NCBI GenBank assembly: GCA_046302715.1
Contig: JBKCHQ010000135.1
Coordinates: 1 to 12,116 of the forward strand
DNA length: 12,116 nucleotides
Source of the DNA: CAMCXT01 sp046302715
GTDB lineage: Bacteria; Bacteroidota; Bacteroidia; M30B66
Direction: 5' to 3'
The number at the start of each line of letters is the position of its first letter. Position 1 is the stretch's first letter. A program made the position numbers and the translations under genes. Under the pieces are notes generated by a model, which was not told the DNA's origin, ran no database searches, and saw only the letters and a program-made list of their open reading frames with translations. Shown piece by piece: positions 5,612 to 12,116 of this stretch.

Positions 5612-7603
5612 TTATTTCACCAACCAAGGTGCCTTAAAATCGGCTGGCCGCTTTTCAACTATTGGCGTTTTAGGCACAAAGCTGATGTCGAGTTGGCTTA
5701 TGGTTCCATTTTCGATTTTATACATCAGCGACTGATAGGGATTAAACTCGAGATGCAATGGATAGCGTTTATTGCCGAAAAACACATCCACATCCAGGGT
5801 TCGCGTTTCGGTATCGAGCGACTGTCCATATTCCATCGGGAATTTAAGCCGGTCGGCCTTGGGATTAGGAAAGAACACATACAATCTTTCGCCTTCTACC
5901 CTACTCCAGTGTCGGGGCAATACCGGTCCACTCAAAAAAGGCTTCACCTTAGAGGTCATTTCCAAGCTCACGTTCTTCATTGCTCTAAGTTTCCGCACTA
6001 ATTCGGCATAATCCGAATGCTTTATCGTGCCGGGTTCGCGAGGATCTTTTTTCAGAATAACCGGAAGCCCTTGTTGTGCCAAAGCATGAATGCGCTTCAG
6101 TGCGCGGTAATCGAGCAAGGTAGCATCAACGTACAAGGCTTTATAGCGGGCATCGCCTACCGATAAAACACCTTGAGAAAATCGCGCCTTCTCCAAAAAT
6201 TCGGCATTGATCCAGGTTGGACTATACCCATCGAGTTCTGACGGGAAATAGATATACCGCATTTCGTAATAGCCCCAAGCCCAGATAAACTGCTTTTCCT
6301 TGGGCATTACGCCGGCAGTCCACGCGTCTTCGGTGGGCAAATACACCGCTACATCCGAATAAACGCTACCCTTTTTCATATAGCCCGAAATTTTTGCGAG
6401 GTAGGCATTGAATGCCTCAAGTTCGGGGGCCATTAAACACGAATCGCCAAGGTGTGTGGTAGCATAAAAATTTACCGAATCGGAATTTTGCGGATTATGC
6501 GCCTTGCCGTGCCAAATAAACTGATTGATGCCGTTGGCCAGCAAGGCATCGGACACCAATTTCAAATCGGCGGTTTGTTCTTTGCGTATGTAATCGCGGG
6601 GCCAGCCATAGAGGCAGGTAAACGTTTCGGAACTTACCGTTTTATTACCCGAAAGCAAGGCCGCCGATGCGGGTATCGCACAAAACTCGGGCTCAAACAG
6701 CATCGATTCGCCTTCCGGAATATCCATCAGGGCATAGCCCGAAATCAAATCGCAAGGCGCACCCGAAACCTGTCCGCGCGATTGCACCCCAGCTGCATTG
6801 AGCGTAGAATCAAAATCAGCATAAAACTTCAGCACTTTATCAGACAGCAACTGCATGTAGTCGTATAATTGGGCGCTGTTAACCGGCCTGTATATCGAGT
6901 CCATGAAAGGCACCAAATCATAGCCAAATTTCTTCTTGAAATCATCTCCAAACCCATTGCACCAGAGTTTTTCGGTTTCAACTTCCCAGCTGTCGATAAA
7001 ATATGAGGTGGCTAAACTGGTTTTAGGCCGTGGAAAAGCCTTCATCAATCGATTAAAATACGGCTGATAATTGGAGGGAGACAAATGATCGACTACATAA
7101 CCTGTTTTAGGATGTTCCCAAGAGCGGTTAATTTCCTGCCGCCATTGGGGATTGCCAAAGTGTTGCGTGGCCTGTTCAAAAGGCACCTTGGTATCGCCAA
7201 ATGGCCAAAGCGTTCCAAACGTAAAGTCGCAGGTAAAGCCAATGGAATCGGCATATAGTTTTGTGAAATTTACTATTTCGGTCCAGTCTTTACTGAGCCA
7301 TTCCTGACGGGGTGTGTAGGTAGTATCTTTCGGATTAAAGCGATTCAGTGGATATACCCAGGCCAGCTCAACGCCGCCAAAACCATGCGCTTTTAGCCAG
7401 TTAAGATTGTAACGCACATCGTCTTTCTGAATCATCGAAGCAAACCACCAATAGCGGGCATAAGGCTTTGATGAGGGCTCCTGGTTTCGTCTATCGATTA
7501 ATGCACCGCTTTGCGCCCCCAATTCACCGCTCAACAAATACAAAATCAAGTTTATAAATAAAGCAAAGTGCTCGAAAAATGACTTATTGCGCAAAAAAAG
7601 CAT
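5612..7603 (-). CDS. secreted GH106-like glycoside hydrolase (alpha-L-rhamnosidase type)
   Basis: Recognised by resemblance to Bacteroidota family GH106 proteins, whose characterised members release alpha-L-rhamnose from plant polysaccharides. Residues 1-31 form a signal peptide (basic start, hydrophobic FALFINLILYLL, cleavage near GELGA-Q). There is no lipoprotein cysteine. The catalytic-barrel half holds YARYWWFASMI (48-58), GFGGVELAWVYPLNR (74-88), CDFTFGTLWPFGD (125-137), YFIDSWEVET (201-210), GESMLFEPEF (298-307) and SSETFTCLYGWPRD (324-337). The acidic residues in the last three are the best catalytic or metal-site candidates. NQFIWHGKAHNP (360-371) and VYLPTEDAW (420-428) are also typical. 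At 663 residues it is much shorter than GH106 enzymes with added beta-sandwich domains, yet it ends cleanly (APWLVK), so it is probably a short subfamily rather than a truncation. It has no T9SS sorting domain, so a periplasmic location is likely. It follows the large surface-protein gene by 72 bases on the same strand. The exact substrate is unknown. Confidence 0.8.
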   Translation of the reverse strand: MLFLRNKSFFEHFALFINLILYLLSGELGAQSGALIDRRNQEPSSKPYARYWWFASMIQKDDVRYNLNWLKAHGFGGVELAWVYPLNRFNPKDTTYTPRQEWLSKDWTEIVNFTKLYADSIGFTCDFTFGTLWPFGDTKVPFEQATQHFGNPQWRQEINRSWEHPKTGYVVDHLSPSNYQPYFNRLMKAFPRPKTSLATSYFIDSWEVETEKLWCNGFGDDFKKKFGYDLVPFMDSIYRPVNSAQLYDYMQLLSDKVLKFYADFDSTLNAAGVQSRGQVSGAPCDLISGYALMDIPEGESMLFEPEFCAIPASAALLSGNKTVSSETFTCLYGWPRDYIRKEQTADLKLVSDALLANGINQFIWHGKAHNPQNSDSVNFYATTHLGDSCLMAPELEAFNAYLAKISGYMKKGSVYSDVAVYLPTEDAWTAGVMPKEKQFIWAWGYYEMRYIYFPSELDGYSPTWINAEFLEKARFSQGVLSVGDARYKALYVDATLLDYRALKRIHALAQQGLPVILKKDPREPGTIKHSDYAELVRKLRAMKNVSLEMTSKVKPFLSGPVLPRHWSRVEGERLYVFFPNPKADRLKFPMEYGQSLDTETRTLDVDVFFGNKRYPLHLEFNPYQSLMYKIENGTISQLDISFVPKTPIVEKRPADFKAPWLVK

Positions 7604-7619
7604 GATGCGGCAAGCTACA

Positions 7620-7645
7620 TTTTTTCGATTATATGACCGAAAAAA
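7620..7645. repeat. short inverted repeat in the 72-base gap between minus-strand genes
   Basis: TTTTTTCG (7620-7627) and CGAAAAAA (7638-7645) form an 8-base inverted repeat with a 10-base loop. The stem is mostly A-T with one GC step pair, so as RNA it would be weak. It lies between the stop of the surface-protein gene and the start of the GH106-like gene. It could be a weak terminator or only chance in AT-rich DNA. Confidence 0.3.
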
Positions 7646-7675
7646 ATCGACCTTTCGACCCGAAATTTTTATCGG

Positions 7676-10600
7676 CTATTGCTTTATCAGATAACGACTT
7701 CCGATAAATTCAAGCTGCTTGGCATTCGACAGCACCACATGGTAAATACCCCGACTTAAATCGCTTACATCGAGCCGTGTAAAATTACTGCCCTGCTTGA
7801 GCGACAAAGGAACCGTACGCAGTAGTTGCCCCGTGCAGCTGTAAAGCATAACCTGCACATCGAGTGGCTCAGATGCACGCAGTTCAACATTGGCTACATC
7901 GCTCACCGCATTGGGATAAATAATTATTTCGTTAGCCGCAGTTTCGGAACATTGCACATAAACAGGATCGAAGGTCTCAGAGGCACCGTTAAAATCAATT
8001 TGCAATAGGCGTATATAACTTACGCCTGCTCCAACGGCAGTAAACTGGGATGTATAGCTGCGTAAAGCATTGCTGTTGCCCGATCCGCTAAGGGTATCTA
8101 TTGCTGTCCACTGCATGGCATCGCTACTTTGCTCAATGAGGAACATACGGTTATTGGTTTCAGAAGCGGTGGTCCATGTGGCCGTAATTTCGCCCGCAGT
8201 GCAGGTGGCCTCGAAGCTCAATAAGGTTACCGGCAGCGGATTGTTTGGACCACCGGCGTACCCAAAGTTCGAAAAACCGGTTATGCCCGATCTGCGTAGG
8301 GTTGGAACCGAGGCTGTACCCGTAGGTGCCAAATGCGTACCCGGACAAAACCAGTTGCCTGTACCCACACGCTTCGCCATGGTTACCTGCGTTAGTCCGT
8401 TGGGCATCGAAAAGCCCTCGCCCGTTAAGGCTAACGAGTATAATCCATCGGTTAATGTTCCGCTTTGGTTATCAATTTTCCAGTATCCGTCGTTCGAGAA
8501 ATTGGAAACCTGGAATCCCGCACCACCGGTGCTGCCCGCCGGTATGAAAGTTTGTCCGCCTAATGCACCATTGATCATCGGTATAGGCATAAACTCAACC
8601 GTAAGATGCCCGCCGGTTGTGGGGGCCGAGGTATATTCAAGTAATGCTCCCCTGCCCTTCCAGCTTGAAGCAATTAGCTGGCCCATGGGGAAGAAACCCG
8701 AGGCCACGCCGCTGTTAGTGCCGGCAGCGAACCAACGGCGCATAATACCGTGTACCATACCTGCTGTATAGTTTAAGCTGCCCGTTTGGGTGAGGTCCTT
8801 GCCCAATTCGAGTATATTGCCCAAGGTATTGATGTTGCCTTGTTCGAGGCTCAATGAGTTGTTTACTTTTATGTTACCGTTTAAACGGAGCACCCCGGCA
8901 GTTTTGGCGTTGCGCAGGTTGTTAAAGGTAAGTGGCCCTGCTCCTGCAAAAGCGATATTCTGATCGCTGGTACCCGTAAAATGAATTGTACCCGCTTCGG
9001 CATTCAGGCTGCCATTTACGCTAAAATCGCCATTGAGAAATACATCGTTGTTGCTGTCCTGAATACGTAGCGTTGAACCAGCATTTACCACCACATTAAG
9101 CGCGGTTAAATCGGCCGATGCGCTAAGCGATTTATTGCCACTGCCGGCCAATGTAAGGTTGTTGTAGGTAAGACTGGCGGGGCCGCTAAACAAAATCTGA
9201 TCGGCAGAGCCGCTGTAGCGCACGGTGCCGTTGTCGCAGTTAAATATGGCGCTTCCGCCTAAGGTAAAGGTCTTTGAAATATCAAGCAGGCCCGTTCCGT
9301 TAAAGGCCAGTGTGCCGTTTAGGCTAACACTATCGCATGCAAGCTGAGCCGTTGCACCGCTGAGGGTTAGCGTTGCCGGGGCTTGCACTATAAGTTCGCT
9401 GATGGTTTCTGCCACGGTGGTGCTGCAACTGGTAGCATGAGCAATGGTGGCTGTGGCATTGTTGAGTGGCAAACTGCCTCCGAGCCAAGCCGAAGGCGTA
9501 GCCCAGTCGGATGCGGTATTGGTTATGTACCCGATAAAGCTAAAAGGCTGACTCGAAAATGCGCCACCGGTGGGATTGGTTACCACGATGTTACTGACTA
9601 CACTGGCGCCGCTATTGTTTACCACCGCTGTAAGTTGCGTTGAGTTTACAAACGTTACCGTAGCATTAACGCCATTGATGCTAAGGGTGGCGTTTGATGC
9701 AAAATTTGAGCCGGTAATGGTGAGCGTTTGGCCGCGGTAACCGGTAAAAGGTGATTGGCCCGAAACCAGAGGTGTTGTACCCGTTACAGCGCTAATATTG
9801 GGAATTGGATACACCGTAATGGCACCCGAAATGGCACTATTTACAGAACATCCGTTGCTGTTGGTGATTACACAAAAATAATAGAGCGTGCCGATTGAAG
9901 CAGTTGAAGGCGTGTAGGTGCTGCCAGTAGCGCCGGTAAGTAGTGTTGCTCCTGCTGTTGTTGCCGTTGTATTTGACCACCATTGATACCCTGTTATTGT
10001 TCCACTGCCGGCCGTTGCCGTAACCGATAAATCGCTTGCAGCTTGGTTCAGCATATAGGAAATATTCAATACCGAGGGCTGCACCGAAACGGAGGGAGCG
10101 GCATTTACAACCACCGAAACCGCACTCGAAGTGATTGGCGAACCACAGCTACCGGTTACAATCACATCATAATTTCCGGCATTTGCAATAAGCGGATTGG
10201 TAAGGGTTAACGTATTGGTGCCCTGCCCCGAAATTACGCCTCCATTGCTAAGTACTGCCCCATTTCTCCGCCACGAATAGCTTAACGCCACCCCTGTGGC
10301 CATAACACTTAAGGTTTGAGTTCCGCTTCCTTCACAAATTGCAGCCGGTGCCGTAGGTTGGCTTGTTATGGCTGTTGTTGCATTTACGGTAATATTGCTT
10401 TGCGTATACGTACTTGCAAAACAAAGTGGACTTGCTGCATTCGAATAATTCACAGCCACAATGCCAGTTCCTGGTGTGTTCCAGGTAATGGTTGCAGAAT
10501 TGTTTGTTGGTCCTCCTCCCGCTGTAATTGTGCCGCCTACAACAGACCATAAATAATTGGATCGGCCCGTTTGGGTAGTAAAGGTTTGTAATGTTGCCCC

Positions 10601-12116
10601 CTGACAAACTGGGCTTGCGCCTGTAACGGTAAATGTAGGAGTAGCACGCGGTGTTATGGTTACTGCCTGACTAATGGCACTTGCCGCAGAACAACCATTA
10701 GGGTCCGTGTAGTTAAGTGTTACATTTCCACCATTACTTCCCCAGGCAGTTAGAATAGAGTTTGTAGCAGAACCAGACGTAATGCTGTTGCCTGTTCCTG
10801 ATATATTCCATGTGTAACTTAACATGCCTGATTGGGTTGTAAATACTACACCCGTTGAGCCCGCACAAATATTGGAGGATGAAACAGTAAACGATGGACT
10901 AGGCAAAGGATTAATAGTTACTGTAACAGGTTTAACATCATATCCGCAACCCGCTGTTTTTCTGATAAAGTAGGTCCCTGAGGTTGATACAGGGGTAGTA
11001 ATGGCTGTAGGCGAAGTATTGCTAATGGCATTAGCAAGACTTGTAAAATATTCAGTAACACCTGTTGTACCATTTAGGTCGGTAATGATTCCTACAGCAT
11101 TCAAATTAACAGTGTTGGGAGAGCATACCGCAGCAGGGTTGCTTATTTGCAAATTCGGTGCTGTTGGAGCTATCTCGAATGCCCCTAAAGAGTTGTTACA
11201 TGTTCTTTGTGTGCCGGAATAATCGGTGGTAACACCAGCAATTGCGGCTCCTGCAATTATTCCTGCCCCGGTGGGTCTAAAATTGGTTGCCGTGCTAGTA
11301 CCTGTTCCGTTTAATATATTCGCGGTAAGGGCAGGATTCACCGATTGACTTGCCCCATCCTGCGTTGTGGAGCCTTGCCATGCAACAAGTGTAGCATTAT
11401 CAACTCCATTGTATCGACCCAATACCCCTCCCGTGCCCGATACAAAGTAATTGTTATTGTTAATGGTAAGACCGGTGTTGCCGGGTAAACTAATGGCATA
11501 ATGCTTAGAGGTACCAGCTGTATTGCTTCGGGCATTGAAGAAAATGTTGTTGCTGATGTTTCGTGTGCCTGCATTAACAGTTGTAATAAAAGCAAATGTA
11601 TTGTTGGCTCCAGCAACAGTGGCTGTACCACCAAGAGTGGCTGTATTAAAATAAAACTGATTAGTCCCCCCTGTTTCGCTTATACCATTGAAAATGTTAT
11701 GCGTGGTGATATCGGCCGTGCCGTTTCTTCCTAAATAAACAATGTTATTTGAATAGGTTGCCAAGCCACCTGCGGCTTCAATTCCTGTTTGGCTTTGGTT
11801 GATGTTAGTTGAATTAAAGTCTCTGATAAAATTCCCATTGATGGTTTGTGTGCCTGCCGATCTCCCCGAATAGTAAATTCCCACAGCATTGGTAATTGCA
11901 GTTGATCCATTAGTGGTTAAGCCATAAATGGTATTGCCTGAAATGTCAGTGATAGCTGTTTCTGAGTTCCCCGATAAATTAAAATCAATGCCCACAACAT
12001 TGGCAGTAGCTCCACTTGCTGCAAAATTTTGATTGGATGTGAGGTTAAAAATGGTATTGTTTTGAATTTGAATCGCCCCGCGAACATTGGCCGGTGTAGG
12101 ATTTTCGAATACAATT
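7676..12116 (-). CDS. giant modular T9SS-exported surface protein (C-terminal 1479 residues, partial)
   Basis: The frame is open to the right edge, so the N-terminus is missing; an internal GTG at 11995 is not a credible start. Domains in order, numbered in the visible fragment: about 1-315, a parallel beta-helix-like region with repeated turns such as NNTIFNLT, GNTIYGLT, NGNFIRDF and NNIVYLG; about 318-770, some five Ig/PKD-like modules, several opening with a Cys-bearing strand (VCSPNTV, NICAGST, PVCQGAT, AICEGSG); about 771-860, an IPT/TIG domain (GQTLTITGSNF...NGVNATV); about 861-1290, repeating beta-strand segments (GTVRYSGSADQ, GTIHFTGTSDQ). Next comes PVTLLSFEA...TWTTASETNN (about 1294-1322), a linker fold common in Bacteroidota exported proteins. 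The last 85 residues are a type-A T9SS sorting domain (IIIYPNAVSD...GQLLRTV...LSRGIYHVVL). The usual YPNP box reads YPNA. The protein is probably exported through T9SS and attached to the surface. No catalytic motif was seen; adhesion or polysaccharide binding is a guess. Confidence 0.88.
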   Translation of the reverse strand, partial: IVFENPTPANVRGAIQIQNNTIFNLTSNQNFAASGATANVVGIDFNLSGNSETAITDISGNTIYGLTTNGSTAITNAVGIYYSGRSAGTQTINGNFIRDFNSTNINQSQTGIEAAGGLATYSNNIVYLGRNGTADITTHNIFNGISETGGTNQFYFNTATLGGTATVAGANNTFAFITTVNAGTRNISNNIFFNARSNTAGTSKHYAISLPGNTGLTINNNNYFVSGTGGVLGRYNGVDNATLVAWQGSTTQDGASQSVNPALTANILNGTGTSTATNFRPTGAGIIAGAAIAGVTTDYSGTQRTCNNSLGAFEIAPTAPNLQISNPAAVCSPNTVNLNAVGIITDLNGTTGVTEYFTSLANAISNTSPTAITTPVSTSGTYFIRKTAGCGYDVKPVTVTINPLPSPSFTVSSSNICAGSTGVVFTTQSGMLSYTWNISGTGNSITSGSATNSILTAWGSNGGNVTLNYTDPNGCSAASAISQAVTITPRATPTFTVTGASPVCQGATLQTFTTQTGRSNYLWSVVGGTITAGGGPTNNSATITWNTPGTGIVAVNYSNAASPLCFASTYTQSNITVNATTAITSQPTAPAAICEGSGTQTLSVMATGVALSYSWRRNGAVLSNGGVISGQGTNTLTLTNPLIANAGNYDVIVTGSCGSPITSSAVSVVVNAAPSVSVQPSVLNISYMLNQAASDLSVTATAGSGTITGYQWWSNTTATTAGATLLTGATGSTYTPSTASIGTLYYFCVITNSNGCSVNSAISGAITVYPIPNISAVTGTTPLVSGQSPFTGYRGQTLTITGSNFASNATLSINGVNATVTFVNSTQLTAVVNNSGASVVSNIVVTNPTGGAFSSQPFSFIGYITNTASDWATPSAWLGGSLPLNNATATIAHATSCSTTVAETISELIVQAPATLTLSGATAQLACDSVSLNGTLAFNGTGLLDISKTFTLGGSAIFNCDNGTVRYSGSADQILFSGPASLTYNNLTLAGSGNKSLSASADLTALNVVVNAGSTLRIQDSNNDVFLNGDFSVNGSLNAEAGTIHFTGTSDQNIAFAGAGPLTFNNLRNAKTAGVLRLNGNIKVNNSLSLEQGNINTLGNILELGKDLTQTGSLNYTAGMVHGIMRRWFAAGTNSGVASGFFPMGQLIASSWKGRGALLEYTSAPTTGGHLTVEFMPIPMINGALGGQTFIPAGSTGGAGFQVSNFSNDGYWKIDNQSGTLTDGLYSLALTGEGFSMPNGLTQVTMAKRVGTGNWFCPGTHLAPTGTASVPTLRRSGITGFSNFGYAGGPNNPLPVTLLSFEATCTAGEITATWTTASETNNRMFLIEQSSDAMQWTAIDTLSGSGNSNALRSYTSQFTAVGAGVSYIRLLQIDFNGASETFDPVYVQCSETAANEIIIYPNAVSDVANVELRASEPLDVQVMLYSCTGQLLRTVPLSLKQGSNFTRLDVSDLSRGIYHVVLSNAKQLEFIGSRYLIKQ

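Noticed and set aside
6452..6868. 138-residue plus-strand frame
   Set aside because: Antisense shadow inside the well-supported GH106-like gene.
8070..8771. 233-residue plus-strand frame
   Set aside because: It lies wholly antisense to the T9SS protein, is proline/valine rich with no domain, and reflects the biased composition of the real gene.
11993..11995. GTG as start of the large minus-strand protein
   Set aside because: The frame stays open upstream to the window edge and continues the same beta-helix repeat pattern, so this is an internal valine.
7676..12116. DNA-level tandem repeat or CRISPR-like array in the repetitive-looking right end
   Set aside because: The repetition is at the level of protein modules with divergent DNA; no regularly spaced identical repeats were seen.

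Overview
The window looks like a chromosome segment of a member of the Bacteroidota. Three independent signs support this: a type IX secretion (T9SS) C-terminal sorting domain on a huge secreted repeat protein, a promoter fitting the Bacteroidota consensus (TTTG, 19 bases, TAnnTTTG), and start codons preceded by A-rich stretches rather than Shine-Dalgarno sequences. The class or genus cannot be resolved from sequence reading alone.

Layout. (1) 1-209, minus strand: N-terminus with signal peptide of a large secreted protein that runs off the left edge. (2) 210-804: divergent intergenic region ending in a complete-looking transcription attenuator, made of a promoter (564-594), a 29-codon leader peptide rich in Met and Cys codons (621-710), competing RNA hairpins (658-751) and an intrinsic terminator (739-773). 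(3) 805-4261, plus strand: the tight operon metY-metX-hom for homoserine, O-acetylhomoserine and homocysteine synthesis. (4) 4440-4865, plus strand: a hotdog-fold acyl-CoA thioesterase. (5) 4866-5611: gene-free region with copies of a degenerate 22-base repeat and compact hairpins. (6) 5612-7603, minus strand: a secreted GH106-like (alpha-L-rhamnosidase-type) glycoside hydrolase. (7) 7676-12116, minus strand: the C-terminal 1479 residues of a modular secreted protein (beta-helix, Ig/PKD-like repeats, TIG domain, T9SS sorting domain) that runs off the right edge.

How the genes work together. Hom makes homoserine, MetX acetylates it, and MetY replaces the acetate with sulfide to give homocysteine, the precursor of methionine and a possible source of cysteine. 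The leader peptide upstream reads ...T-MMM-CC-T-CC..., so its codons are those of the pathway's end products: Met, Cys, and also Thr, which shares homoserine. Three mutually exclusive RNA structures can be drawn, giving a classical ribosome-stalling attenuator where a SAM riboswitch might otherwise be expected. This is the most interesting element in the window.

The minus-strand genes concern the cell surface: a probable periplasmic or outer-membrane rhamnosidase-type enzyme and very large T9SS-exported repeat proteins of the kind common in polysaccharide-degrading or gliding Bacteroidota.
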